From positions 97,706,122 through 97,770,121 of the forward strand of contig CM036618.1 of NCBI GenBank assembly GCA_020746105.1: 64,000 nucleotides of DNA. The letters run 5' to 3'. The notes below the pieces were generated by a model. That model was not told the origin of the DNA and did no database searches. It saw nothing but the letters and a program-made list of their open reading frames with translations. Every line of letters starts with the position of its first letter. Within the stretch, counting starts at the first letter, position 1. Shown piece by piece: positions 1 to 14,461 of the stretch. This DNA is from Trogon surrucura (lineage: Eukaryota > Chordata > Aves > Trogoniformes > Trogonidae). Position numbers and translations under genes: made by a program.

Positions 1-1459
1 GGACTTGTGCTGCTTGGTGACTTCACTTTTTTACACGGTTTTCATCACAGCCATCCAGACAATGAAAAATTGCAATATTAAAAAACAGCCTTCCAAGGGC
101 ATTATCCTTTTTCTGACTTTGAATAGTGGCAGCAATACTTTCTGCATATGAGGATAGCTCACTATGAACTACGAGTGTGCTCAAGATTCAAAAAGCTTTA
201 GACAATAATTTGTGTAAGAACTTGCAGCAGGAAAACATTCCAGGAGCTTGTAACTTCCTGCGAAGCAAAATAGTGGAATAAAAGAACCTCCAACTTTCAC
301 GGGAACGTGAGCCAGGCTTTAAAACAAAAACGCGCCAAGTATAAGAAGATGCCAGCATATAAAGTTTGTCAGGTGATTATTTTCACATATTTAGGGACTA
401 ACTGCATCATAAAATACGTATTAAATATAACTTGTCTGTGCATGAAATCCTTTTGGCATTTGAGTGGTTATCACTGAACCACGCCTCCTTGTAAAAATTT
501 TAACCTAAATTCACTTATGTGTAATAGTTCTATGAAAGTCAATGCAATCCATCAATCTCACAGAAGGTTTGCCTTCAGAAATCAAGCCTTTGCTGCTGAA
601 TTGTTTTAGACTAAAACTGATATCTCCAATTTTCAAACCAACAAAATTGTATTAAAGTATGTTTGCGTGCAGCTACCGTTACACGAAAAGACAAGATCTG
701 TGCTTGCTGGTTATAAATAACCTTCAACTGGAGCTGAGTAAAAGCTATGGTGCTCTGGCAATGAGAGTAATATGTACAAGCTGAGAAAAACAGAACAAGG
801 ACCTAATGGTCAAATTCTAACTTGTAATTCAGGGTATTAGAAGCAAGTAACAGCAAGTCCAGAGCTTTATGTGCCATGTAAAACCATATTATCCTCAGGC
901 AAGTAGGGAAAGATTTTCCAAAGCAGCTAATGGTTTTGGATGGCTCATATATGGGGAGCCTCCAGGAGGAATCAAAATGGGCTCAATTTTCAGAATATTA
1001 ATACTTACAATGTCCTGAAAGATGTCCCAATTTGCCAGTCAAAATTTTATCTACCAGTCACAAAATCCTGCAGCTCAGCAAGAGAGCAGTTAGGTAATCG
1101 CCAACACTCTCAGTTTTGTAAATCACGTCTTATATATGTATATCCAGAAGCTTTCAACTCCAGATAAGACATTTTCCTTTTTTCTCTGCCCTCAGTGGCT
1201 TTAGAGGACTTGAAAGTCGCTAGCAAGAGTCCTGTGTGAATTTTCAAAAGCACATGAACTAACATTTAGCTACATTGGGAATCACAGTCCAGAAACACCA
1301 CCAATAACCGATACTTTTCAATGCAGCTCTCATTTATCTCTCTATAAATTTTCCCAAATCTAGAATTTAAGTCACATAAACTTCAGAAACCACCTGAACT
1401 TTTCACTCATTGGTCACCTTCATTCTTCTTTTAAGCAATATAATCTTGACAGCAAAAAG

Positions 1460-2846
1460 GGCAAGAAAGAGGACTCTGGCAACTGCAGGCTGATCAGCCT
1501 TGCCTCCATCCCTGGGAAGACAATGGAGAGGCTCATTCTGAAGTCCATCTCTAATCAACTGAAAGAAAAGAAGGTTATCAGGAGTAGCCAGCATGGATTT
1601 ACCAAGGAGAAATCTTGCTTGACTAATCTGATATCCTTCTATGAAGGCATGACCAAATGGGTAGATGAAGGGAGAGCAGTGGATGTCATATACCTCGACT
1701 TCAGTAAAGCTTTCGACACTGTCCCCCATAACATCCTCATAGGTAAACTCAAGAAATCTGGGATAAATGATTGGACCGTGAGGTGGATTGTTAACTGGCT
1801 CAGCAACAGAGTTCAGAGGCTTGTGATCAGCGGCACAGAGTCAAGCTGGAGGCCTGTGGCCAGTGGTGTTCCCCAGGGATCAGTACTGGGTCCAGTTTTG
1901 TTCAGTATCTTCATCAACAACCTGGATGAGGGGATAGAGTGCACCCTCAGCAAGTTTGCTGATGATACAAAACTGGGAGGGGTGGCTGACACGCAGGAAG
2001 TCTGTGCTGCCATCCAACAAGATCTGGACAGTCTGGAGACCTGGGCAAAGGGGAACCTCATGAAGTTAAATAAGGACAAGTGTAGAGTCCTGCATCTGGG
2101 GAGGAATAACATCAGGCACCAGTACAGAATAAGGGTTGTCCTGCAGGAAAGCAGCCCTGCAGAGAAAGACCTTGGAGTCCTAGTGGACAGTAAGTTGTCC
2201 ATGGGACAGCAATGTGCCCTTGTGGCCAAGAGGGCCAATGGGATCCTAGGGTGCATTAAGAAAAGCGTGTCCAGCAGGTCTAGGGAGGTTCTCCTCCCCC
2301 TCTACTCTACCCTGGAGAGACCACACCTGGAATACTGTGTCCAGTTTTGGGCTCCCTGATTCAAGAGACACAGGGACCTCCTGGAGAGAGTCCAACAGAG
2401 AGCTATGGGGATGATTAAGGGACTTGAACATCTCTCCTATGAAGAGAGACTGAGAGAACTGGGGCTGTTTAGCCTTGAAAGGAGACGGCTGAGAGGGGAC
2501 CTTATTAATGTATACAAATATCTGAGGGGTTGGTGTCAAGAGGAAGGGGACAATCTCTTTTCAGTGGTGCCCAGCAATAGAACAAGAAATAATGGGTTTA
2601 AGTTAGAACATAGGAAGTTCCACCTCAACATGAGGAGAAACTTCTTGACTGTGAGCACTGGAACACCTGGCGGAGCACCAGAACAGGCTGCCGAGAGAGG
2701 CTGTGGAGTCTCCTTCTCCAGAGACTTTCAAAACCCACCTGCACACATTCCTGTGTGGCTGCCCTAGGGGATCCTGCTCTGGTAGGGGGGTTGGACTAGA
2801 TGATCTCTAGAGGTCTCTTCCAACCCCTAACATTCTATGATTCTGC
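1460..2846 (+). mobile_element. CR1 LINE, 5'-truncated, with reverse-transcriptase domain
   Basis: A chicken-repeat-1 family retroposon of about 1.4 kb on the plus strand, antisense to PRKCE, in its first intron. The 5' end is truncated, as usual for CR1; homology starts around the segment ggactctggcaactgcagg. The 3' end is the characteristic CR1 tail ggttggactagatgatctct followed by attctatgattctgcg. The body encodes the C-terminal part of ORF2 including the RT palm ([19 protein letters not shown] and FADDTK motifs). The end point is well defined by the terminal octamer repeat; the start may be off by about 20 bp. Confidence 0.95.
1523..2767 (+). pseudogene. CR1 ORF2 fragment (reverse transcriptase), broken
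   Basis: The frame is open from 1523 to a single in-frame TGA at 2357-2359 and then, in the same frame, runs on to 2767. The first part (278 codons) holds RT motifs: [13 protein letters not shown] near residues 58-70, [10 protein letters not shown] near 114-123 and the catalytic FADDTK near 144-149. After the stop, the frame encodes the usual C-terminal CR1 segment ([20 protein letters not shown]), but from about base 2660 it departs from the CR1 family, suggesting a small indel. No endonuclease domain or ORF1 is present because of 5' truncation, so it cannot move on its own. The limited damage suggests a moderately young insertion. Confidence 0.9.
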
Positions 2847-5800
2847 GTATAAACAATGGGGAAGAAAAGTCAAATTCTTTAAAGTCATCAAGAGTCAGTT
2901 ATATTTTAGCAGATGCAATTTACAAACATATAAAGGTTTTAATTTTATACATATATATCATTAGCACACTTAATAAACTTATCTTGGAATTTAAAGAAAA
3001 AAGGACTTAACTTTCTTCTGTTGCACTTCTTAACTCTGGCTGCTCTGCTACCAGTATATTGATCCATATTAATAAACCAAATAAATTTTAAATAATACTT
3101 AAGTGATTCAGATGTCTAAGTCCTATTTTCAAAAAGAAACAACTGGAGTGAAGAGGACATACGTATCCCTAGATGATTAACTGCTCCTGCAGATCTTACT
3201 CACAATTATTCTAAAGAGTTTTTGCTGTCCTCAGCCTTGTTGCTGTTTCCACAAATGTATGTAATTTCCCACACACACACTTCTTATTCTCTCTTTATTA
3301 GGCTATTTGTACTACTGTTTGACCGCAAGACTTAAACCAAGCTTGAGAGCTTCATTAGACTGTATATGTGTTTGTACAGAGCTTAGAAAAAGACAAAGAA
3401 AGCCATATCCTCTCTGTGTTAAACAATGAGACACACAGAAACAAGAACCAAGAAAATGATAAAATTGAGCAGGCAAGGTGCATTTGAGAATATGAGCTTA
3501 ACTTACTCCCTAAAATTATATAAGTTATCTCTGCAAGTTGAAGAAATTAAACTCAAGTTGCTGCTTTGCCAGCCTATCACCATAAATACTTTTGATTGCC
3601 GTTTTCATGTTCTATTTTCACTTCAATATATGTAAATCTCTTTTGTCTTGGTAAAAGCCCTCAGCATAATAATGACACAGTATGCTGCCTCCAAAGAGCA
3701 GAGGTATGTATGAAAGGATGTCTGCCAGAAGCATAAACTCTCTGCATCTTCCCCTACAATGTGCATATCCTTAAAGACAGAAGACTGTTATCTCACTGTT
3801 ATTGAATATACTTATCCAAGGGAAAATTAAATTTAAAACAAAAAAAAAAAATCACAGCATCACACATACTTAATTTATTCCTCTCTTACTAAGCAACATC
3901 TGTTCCTCTCTGTTCTGAGGTTTAATAAACGAAAAAGGGAAGTACTAAAAACTGTATCTAACTATGATTGGTTTAGTATCAGCACACACATCCACAACAC
4001 TTCTCCTAAAGAATATGACCAAAGCCCCAGCCTCATTCCCAAATGAAAAGTAGAACCATTTGAATGGAAGACTCTACAAACAAAAGAGAGCTGCTAGTTG
4101 CTTATTAAAAAGATAATGACTAACAAGCAGGTAAGATTAAGTTTGTGCAGAATCTGTTGTTCTATTTTTAGAGGCCACAGCCCTGGGCTGAATGCTGAGG
4201 TACTGTGAATTATGCTAACATGCCCCACAGTTGCTTACTAGGCATGCTTCCTATTATCTAGACAGGATAAGAGTCTAAAGCACATCTGTACAGACTGAAT
4301 GAGAGCCAAGACCTCAGTGGATGATGCCCCTAACATCAACTTTGTGTTGAAATTATCTGGACTAGACACGTTGTAAGAAAATTAACAATTTGGGGGATGT
4401 TTCTTCCCAAAAGAAACTATTTTCAAGGATAGTTTAAAATGCCAAATAAACAAACAAATGGCATTCTGTTCACTTTTGGCAGGATGTAAAAGATAAATAA
4501 TCTGATCATGTGGAAAAAGAGCTGACTTCCAGTATAAATACATATTCTAATCCCTTTGTGTTATAAAAAGGGAAAACGAATAGGATTTAGGTCATATCCT
4601 CCACACCGCAGAGAACAGTGAGAGACAGGCCCCACATCTGACTTCCAACACAGACCGTCTCCACGTGACTGTGAATGGCCCCTCAGTCACTTCAATGTCC
4701 ATGCTTTTCCCTGAGTCACAGCGTAGGACTGGTGGTGCCACCATTTGTCATCCCACGGATGCATTTTCATTTCCCAATTCAGATCAATGCTAATCACTGG
4801 GCATTTCTAATCAAATTGGTCGGCACACATCTTGTTACACTTTACGTTAGGACACAGAGTGGAAGAAAAAACCTTCAGAACACAATGGGGCTTAGAAAAA
4901 CTACGGCAGGAGAGAGAAAACTCAGCTTGGCAGGACTTAGAAGCAGCCTTGGAAGAATCAAGAGACTGCTTAGATCACGATAAGCAAAAAAAACATCTTG
5001 TTGTCTGCAAGGACTAGGAAAGCCTCCATCATTGCTACCATACAGGCATATGAGGAAAACATAGGATGAAAGGGGCAAGCAGAGAAATAACCCTTTTGCT
5101 CCAAATAACCATCATATCACCCAAAGGAACAGATGAGTCCAGTAAGCTGAATGAAGTTCATCAGATTCCCAGTGAATTGCCATCCCTACTTATATGCGCA
5201 GAAAAAAGTAATCTCATTCTTTTTCATATGAAAGTGGTAAACACCACAGATTTATTTTTTTTTCATCTGTTTCTCATGGGAACTCCTCCAAAATTAGAAG
5301 CAAGTTCCTCTGAGCAAATTCACACTCTTACCCAACATTGCAAATGACACAGTTGATCCAAGACTTAAATGTTAATACTGTAAAGCTAACTCTTCACTGA
5401 GCTGGATGTACAATAAATCCTTCGCACCCAGACGTAGGAGTTCAGGACAGACAACATTCTGTAGCATTTGGAACTGGGAATCATGTCCGCAATATCCATA
5501 TCCAATGCTTACATTAATACCCATCTGTTCAGATGGCATGGTGCCTTCTTTAAAATCAGCTGAACCTGGTCTCTCGGGCACAGATGCCAATAAGCTATAC
5601 ATCATTTTCATGGCAACGTTGTGGAGACCATAGAGACTTTCTGCAGTATGTTACTCCTCGTTTGCATGGAAACACTGTTGTTAAAAAAGCTCAACTGCAC
5701 ATCTTAAAAATAGAGAAAATTTTTCAAAAACAAGTGCAAAGTGACAGAAAGACTAACTTCCTGGGGTTTCTGGCTGACAATTAGACTGTGTTGCTGCAGC

Positions 5801-8800
5801 TATAATGAAAAGATTATACAATAGAGAATACGAGTCGCTATCCCCTTCACTCTCCATGTGGGCATAAAGGAGAGGCAAAATATAAAGGCAGAGATGAATG
5901 GATCATTTGCCATTACAGAAGAAGATAAGCTGACAGAGCTCTGAACAGACACCAAAGCACTAGCTCCAAGGAATAGGGGGTATTCAAAAGAAGCACATTT
6001 CATAAGACTTTTTACATCTGGTATTGCTTCTTGCAATCCATGGGACATGGGAAAAATACTCTTATGAGGGATTGTTTTTCATGACAGATTTTCAACTGAT
6101 GAATGTGGAAAATTCTTCCCAAAGTAAGATGGGAAAAGGACCATGGGCTCCACATTTTGTTAGCTGATCCACACTAGAGGTAGCAGCAAACTGAAATCCC
6201 CAGTGTGAGGAATACTAAATGCAAATACATGTGGTGGTTCACAGTTCAGACTGGGTAAAGAACCTAAGGGTAGTTCTGATCAGAAGGATCATGGCATGGC
6301 AGCAATGTCTGAACTCTGTACCACACGGAAAAAAAAAAAGGTAGTAAAATCTGTTAAATACTAAGGACATGCTTCATGTAGGAAGCTTAACAGTGAGCAG
6401 AAGAGAAGCATGTCTGTTTTGTATGAAATTCATAGGTTTAGTCAGATACACACAACAACAGCATCTGTGTGGCATCCTGTGAAATCACTCCTTTTAAATG
6501 GCACTCTGCAGATGAAGCACTATTTTTTGGCTACAGTCATGTAGCTTTGAATCAAACTTCATATTCACTCATATCTCCACACACACAAAGAACTGACTAA
6601 AGCACCGACTGAATTTCATGCAATATGTGTGTCAAATTAAAAACAAAGAACAGAACCCTGTGACTAAATCTTCATAACAACATAAAGATATTTTTTATTT
6701 TTTAACAAAACGAGAGTCACATTGTAAAAGTATCTGTGCATCCATAATTCAAAATACCACTTATCACCAACTATTACATTGAATAGTTCTTCTAGCATTT
6801 AACATTTAAATTACTGTTGACACAAACAACACACCACATTTCAGTCAGGTTTGGATTATCATATATTTTTATATGTTGAAGGGAAACACCTTGTCACCCA
6901 TCGCAGCCAGGTCTGGCAGAAGAGCCCTTCTGCCCACCAATGCAAGTGTGGTTCTCCCTCTCCACAGTCCATCCTTTCCCTGGCTCTTGGGCTAGTCACA
7001 TCCCAGGGATCAGACAACATTCTTTTTCCTATCGCATACCACCTTCCTACTCGATCAGGCTGTACCTCACCACTATCTCTTCACCACCACATCTCAGCCA
7101 CATCTCTCACCTGAGCACTGCCTACTCAGGCCTCCCCTCAAGATGAGCCCTTCCAGATCCAGTCACCCCTGGGACCATTATCTCACAGCACAGGTTGCTG
7201 GCTGGCTGCTTAATTACACCTGGGAGAAGTAACAGGACTTTCTGCTACTGGGCTACTCCACAATATGTGTAAATATGACTCACATCCGTCCGTCCGTGGG
7301 AGCTGCAGGTGTGAAGCAACTTTGAAGACTGTGTTGCAATTCTTCAAAAATCAGATGAAAATGCAGAAGAAAGGACTCTGGGGTGCCCTCCAGTGAAAGG
7401 CACAATCACAGCAGTTCAGTCTGCAGCCTAGGTGAATTCAAGAACTGAGCAAAGGTGTACTGACACCTAGGTAACAGCACAGATGAGACAGTAGACCTTT
7501 AAATAAGGATCACTCTGATCCTTTTCAGATAAAACACACGGTACTCCTTTGTCTACTTGTTTGAACAACCACTCTTTCATTTAATGGAAATTTCTAGGAT
7601 AAAGTATTTTCAGGAAGGTGATAAAAAAGAGAGGTGGAAATTTTGCAAAATCAACACTTCTGAAGTAACAAAGATAGATGCTGGAGACATTAATAGAATC
7701 AAAGCCTAAGTATCTGTGACAGTCTAGACAGATGGGGTTTTTAAAAAAAAACAGAACTCCACCAAAAAAACACATACAGAACCCCCCACCAAAATAAACC
7801 AAACCAACCAAACAAAAAACAACCACCTCTCTCCCATCCTGGATGGTCTTGTCCTAGATGGTAGCCCTGCCAGCACAATCAGGGCTAAAACAACTCCCCA
7901 ACCCCAGAAACATCAATCAATTTAACAGCTGGCATATACATAGGGTACATCTAAACAGTCTGAATGACTTAAATACTGCGACCATAATCTGGCTGCATTG
8001 TGTTTCTAACTGTAACATTTGTCAAATTGTAGGAGAAAAAAAATATAAATCACAAGCAAAAATACATTTCAATGACAAAAGGAGATACCTTTCAGAGGTG
8101 ACCATCAGAAGCCCAAAAACATGAGAGTAATTAGGCAAGGGCAGAAACAAAAAAAAACAAAACAGTACACCCTCTTTCAATCACAGTGTGATCAGATAGC
8201 TATATATGGATACCTTCTATCTTCTGGAATTTTCCTATTTTGTCATGGACAAAATTACTCTGCTGCATCCCCACAACAACTTTTCCATCTTGCCACCACC
8301 ATCACATCAACAATACTGTTCTTGAAATTCTCTCCTTATGTGACTGGAAGCTTCTTTCTAACTTCCAGTATTAATTTTACTCATGACTACTATAAAACTA
8401 CTAGAAAACTCATATGTGCTAATATTATACTCCCCTAGATAAGCAGGGCGGCCCAAGGACTAGCATTATTTAAGGTATCCAAGAAAGTGTTGCAACTAAC
8501 TCACATCAGCACCACTCACAGATTCCAGTGACCAGTACAGAACTGGCTTGACTGGCAGTGGCCTTTGGTGCAGATTCAAAACCAGCTTGAACTCACTACT
8601 CTGGATTTGCAACACACACTTCTTGGGCCACAAAGAAAGGCTGAGTCCTGCACTTTTTTCCAGTTGAAAACTTCCAATTTCGGTCAGGATTTGGCTTGCT
8701 AATTTGCCACTTAACTGCTTCTTGTGTATTCAAACTCCAAGCTTCAACAGTTATATAAAGCTTCCTCTCCTGTGAAACTTTTCAGATGACAATGGCGAGG

Positions 8801-11800
8801 ATTTAAAATTTGCAAACATTTCTATGTTTGTTCCAGCATGACTCGAGATGAAGTTCTGTTCAAGGCCTTTAATTTCTTCCAATTATGTTTAATATCATCT
8901 CATATGATTAATTATAGATAAAGAACTTGTTACTGTATTCTAATGCTTAAAGCTATTCCACCTAATTAATGAAGTACTCTATTCATCAAGACCTGAGTAA
9001 TAACTTCATTTTACAGATGCTTGACATTCAAAACCTACAGGTCAGGACAGTCCTTTAGCTTCCTTCATTTGCAATTGATTAGTGAATTCCTTAAAAAGTG
9101 GAAGTCAAAGGTAACTCCTTCAAGATTAAGTTTTTCAGTAGAAGAATGCTATAAAAAGTTTCAACCCAGCAGATTAATCATCAAAGGTTCAGACTCACAG
9201 CATCAGACTGTATTTATGAATATGGATCATATTCGCATCGGTTTGTTGAAGTTACATTTCCCAAAACGTATAATAATTTATGAAAGCTTTCTGCATTTAA
9301 ATAATGTACAAAGAGGTTGAAAGTCCTTTTTTAAATGTTTTAAGATACACTGTGCCCACCTCAAGTTCTTCAGAGCATGCAGAATCACCGTCCTAAACGG
9401 AGATGGCCCTGATTAATTTGTTTTCAGATGTACTATTCGGCCTGGCTTCCCATGCTGAAGATCTCTCAAAAATATGCTTTTTGAGGAGTGCAGTTCTCTC
9501 TCATAATTGTCATGAAAAACCCTTTAAAAGATGGTAGCCATAGTATTCATTGAGCTGTTACTGAAAATGCTGAAAGTCACAACAGCAACTACTTTTATAT
9601 GGCAAAGAAACATCCTACACACTGTTGGCAGAACGTTCCAAGAGACATCTTATTTTTACGAGTCTATTAAAATCTAAGTTTTAGTGAAATAATCTGACAT
9701 TAGCAAAATTTGCCATGAGAGACTTATGTATTACCGCTACTCGCATAATATTACCTCTTCTTACATTCCAGTCTGTATTAGCTTTTGAATTCTGTGCCAC
9801 TGAAGCCAATGAGGATTTTGTTACTGGACTTAGAAACATCTGATTTTGCACACAAATATGTACAATGTAAGTGTATAATAAAGTACAAATGTGGCAATAT
9901 AACACACCAACAAACATGCAATTGCTACTTAAGTACTACTTCCCCATTGTGTTAATGTACTATTACAGTGAGAAGCCATTGCAATAAGATAGTAATTGAA
10001 TCCCACACATTTTCACAATATTACATATATTATTCTCATACCTTAATTCAATAAGTCATCATAAGTCAGCAAGCAACACAAATACAGATGAACTCCAAAT
10101 GAACTAGTATTATGACCCGTACTGGCATTCTTTAGAAAATAAGGATGTTAACCAGTGTTTTCTCTTATACTACAAGTGGTAACAAATATGTGTTTGACAT
10201 ACCATGCCGCATGTACGGTGCTTGTGCTTGAAAACTTCCAAAGAAGATGAATAGTTTAATCAAGTTACAGATTGTATCTATTACATTGAGATAAACCCAG
10301 AAAAGTGCTTCCAGGTTCTGTACTGTACGATAAAGAGGTTCCAAATTAGTTTCTTTCGGGAAAGCGTTTGTTACGTAACTGTTAGAATTTCTTAAGGCAA
10401 ACTACATGAACTAGGCAACCAGAGTCCAAAAGAATCCAATGATTCCATGCAGCTGGGCAATATTTATTATGATTTTGTTTATGCAAATACTTGCTTACTG
10501 TATCATTTTATTCAAATAAGGTATATATAAAAAAAAAAACAGAGAAGAAATGTAAACACACTGCACAGTTCTATGAATCTATTTTCTTATCTACTCAAAG
10601 TTTTCCAGAGAACAGCAAGTGTCCCAAAGTGCAAGAAAATAGGTGTAAAAATCAGTATACTGAGATACCTCTTTTGCTACCTACCTATCTTGCAGATTCA
10701 AAAAGGAATTTCAAGCAGGAATTTGTACACACTCTCGTTTGATATGCTAGTTTAAAACAGGTCAAAAAATGTGCAGTTATTTGGGTAAGTAACATTTTAG
10801 ACAAGGGAACCGCAATACTCAAGCTTGCCACAGTAAAGAAGGTACCAATGGTGCAAACCTTCTGAAACGACTCTGCAGTTGCTACAGGATCACAAGCAAA
10901 CGAAATGCAGTTGCCTTGCTCTCTGTTTCACAACCCGCCGAAAACCGGAATACCTTCAGTCTCACTTTGTGCGAACCACGCCACGAGACAGTTTGTGGTT
11001 TTAACCTCCCACAGTCAGCAAATGCAAGGTTCTATGTGCAGAGAATAAGTCAGGGAAATAAATTCATTAGAACTTCAGATTTAGAGGACTGTTTTAGTGA
11101 AATTATAACTGGAACTGATTATAATCTTCTGTGTTGTTATAAACCCAAGTTCTTCACTGCAAGCAAGTCAGTGTAAACACTCTGCTATGCCTTGGCACAG
11201 AGTCGTAGACTCCTACTCTGATTCCTCCTTACTGCAATTGACATCCTTTTCTTACGATATGCAGGAGAGCTTTTTTTTTTTAAAAAAAAATAAGTAAAGT
11301 TAAGCAAAAGTCAGTATTCATTTTAACCTTCGTGGTTAACTTCTTGAAGGGTCCATCCTGTACGACCACTGAAGTCAGTAAGAATATTTCCAGAGGTTCG
11401 TTCTACTCAACATAATTCAGCATGGAAAACATTAGATCAATTTAATTTATTCACAAGGATTTATTTAATGAATTTATTTACATGACCCCTCTGCTTTGAG
11501 AAGGAGATCTGGGATGGAAACATTAAGCTACCTGCTCAAAAGAGCGAGCCTATGAATCCGATTTATTAAGCTCAGTGATGCTGAGTGCAGAAGTTGCGCA
11601 AATTAGACCATTTTCAGTCACCACAGCCATGAACCATTCCCAACCCTAAGTCAAGAGCATCTAAACTCAGCTACATCTTTAATAATAAGATCTGTGAGAG
11701 TGCTAAGGCAGCCCAGCCAAATCTGAACATGGGCATAGAGTAGAAAAAGTCAGTGGAACTAGCCCTGAAAGAGCAACACAAAGGGCTGCTCTAATAGCAG

Positions 11801-14029
11801 TTTACAGCCCCTTTCAGCGTGGCTGCTGTCTTTGCTTCCCAAAGAACCACTGGATCAGGACGACACTGGGAATTCAGGGGCACCTCACCAAAAACATGCC
11901 ATCCGAAACGTTTTTGTTTCTGTTCTGTGTAGTAAAAAGCACACAGACAGCAGAAGCAACTTAGAGCACAGAGCATTTTTCCTTCCAGCTTCAGGAGCCA
12001 CTATTTCAGGCTTATACCCTTCATAACTTCTATGAAATCCTGCAATTCCTACCAACTCAGTCGAAATTACACACCAGATTCATCGACCACTAGGCTGCTG
12101 CAGATGTTGCTTTTCAGAAAAACAAGAAGTCTGATATTCATCATAATTAAAGTTCTCATCTGTTTGTGTTGGCAGGACTTGGATACTGTTCTTTGATATA
12201 AAGGCGAAATAGCTGAAGAACTGTGCTTGAAGAATCTCACATAAGTTTCAAGACAGGAAATGAACAGTGTTTTTTTAATTCTTCTATATACTGATGGGAG
12301 CTACTAGGTTTTACCTTCTAACACACAAAAAAATGTATTCCACCAACATCTCAGTATCTCTAGTAACAATGAATCATTGTGGAATCCTTCAATATAAAAA
12401 GCAGTAAAAATGAAGAGTGAAATTCTGGTTCCACTGAAGTTCAGGCAAAGCTGCCAGCAATCAAAAGAACTCCTTGAAACTTTGCCACTCATTTCATTGA
12501 AAACAGAATTTCACTCAATATTGTTCTTTCAAAAAAAAAGTAAAATTCAAATTAATGGGGTGTCTGTGAAGCTGTATGTTTATAGCAAGTTTCTGCCAAA
12601 ATAGTTCAGGACAAAACAATAGCATTTTTCAGCTCCTACCTCACCAGGAATTCAGAAGTTGCATTTACAGCTTTACCATTCTAAAGATTTAACATGATTC
12701 TGTATAAATGCATCCCACATCACATATTCTGTGGACTATATCTTGCAGCACTTTCACAGACTAGTTTTGCCAAAGATCTATAAGGAAGAAAAAGATAATT
12801 TCGAATAGTTTGTGGACACAGCAACAGAGGTTTTGCTGGAACATAAGGAAACAGGGAAGGAGAGGTGAACACAAACCAGAGGAAAGAGAAAGAGCTCACA
12901 AGTAGTCCACTTGGTCTGAGCATAGAATGAAGCAGAACAGGAGACAAATGTGAACACTGGACCAGAAGCACATGAAATAACACGATTTATGCAGTGTTCC
13001 TAACAATTAATTAACTTCCTTTTAAACAAACACTATAGCATCTGGTTGCTGTGTTCTTTGCAGTTGCTTTCCATAGACAAGATTATCACATGATTCGACA
13101 GAAGTCAGAATCTGCTATACACATACAGCAAGGAAGCTTAGGCATATTACTCATTACTAATATTATTGAATTAGTGCATCTTCTGGAAGCTACTATCCTA
13201 CATTTATGTTTGTTACAGTCATTTCACACTGCTGCTTAACAACAAAATTTGCAGTATGTGTGGACATCAGAGTCATCACCTAGATATTTTACATGAAACC
13301 AGGAAAAAAAAGTCACAATCACAGGCTGGATATCAAGCAGTACAATTCAGGTTCCCAAGGTCAACAGACGGTGTTATCCATTCACACGTCTGCAGCAGAG
13401 TTGGAGATACCCTTAACTGTTAAAAGATCAAAATTGAAGAGGAAATTAACCCAAGCTCTAGTGCGAACATCACTATCTTAAAAGATGGCAATTAACTTCC
13501 TGAAGAGTTACCAGCCACAGAACATCAGTGTTCTTTCTATCGCCTTACCGGCTACAGTAAATGAACAGGCAGTATCAAACAGTACAAATGCCTGTATCAA
13601 TACATAATCCAGGAGAATACAGGTTTTGTCTCTAGGACCTAATCAGAAATTTGCTAATGACAGTAATACTTGGATGTCTGCTTTACAGCTCTGACTTTTC
13701 CCCTTACATAGACATCCAGCTTCTTTGCAAAAAACTAAAACCACCTCAAAACTCAGACGAACCTGCTGTCCTGGACACTTGCTGTGTCTGTCACAGACAG
13801 TGGAATCATTTAGACAAGAATCATAATTTGTTACTATTTGTGTAACACTAAGATAATGGATCTTTGGCCCCTCAGATAGTAACATAACACATACAAATAA
13901 CAGTAAAAATTGCAATACTAGATATCTCGGAATTCAAGTACTGTCTCCCTTTCTTAAATTTCTAGGGACAAGTAAACCGCAGAGAGGAGCCACCTACACA
14001 TTCCAGTTCATAAGACTAAAAGCACAGCA

Positions 14030-14461
14030 TCAATGACTTCCACAACCTCTCCTATGAAGACAGACTGAGAGAGTTGGGGTTGTTCAGTCTGCAGAAAAGA
14101 AGGCTCCAAGGAGACCTTATTATGGCCTTCCAGTATCTCAAGGGGGCCTACAAGAAAGCTGGTGAGGGGCTTTTTAGGATGTTGGGTAGTGATAGGACTA
14201 GAGGGAATGGACTGAAGCTAGAGATGGATTGGTTCAGATTGGACGTTAAGAAGAAGTTCCTCACCATGAATGTGGTGAGACACTGGCACAGGTTGCCCAG
14301 AGAGGTGGTGGAAGCCCCAACCCTGGAAGTTTTTAAGGCCAGGCTGGATGAGGCTCTGAGCAACCTCGTCTAGTGGGAGACGTCCCTGCCCATGGCAGGG
14401 GGGTTGGAATTAGATGATCTTCAAGGTCCCTTCCAAACCTGACCATTCTATGATTCTATGA
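14030..14461 (+). mobile_element. CR1 LINE 3' fragment
   Basis: A plus-strand 5'-truncated CR1. It begins near the segment acaacctctcctatgaagac, encodes the end of ORF2 in one open frame (LRELGLFSLQKRRLQGDL, then HWHRLPREVVE), and stops at TAG 14371-14373. The 3' end is classical: gggttggaattagatgatct, then two attctatg octamers finishing at 14461. It differs in subfamily from the 1.5 kb copy, since the MAFQYLKG wording replaces NVYKYLRG. Confidence 0.93.
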
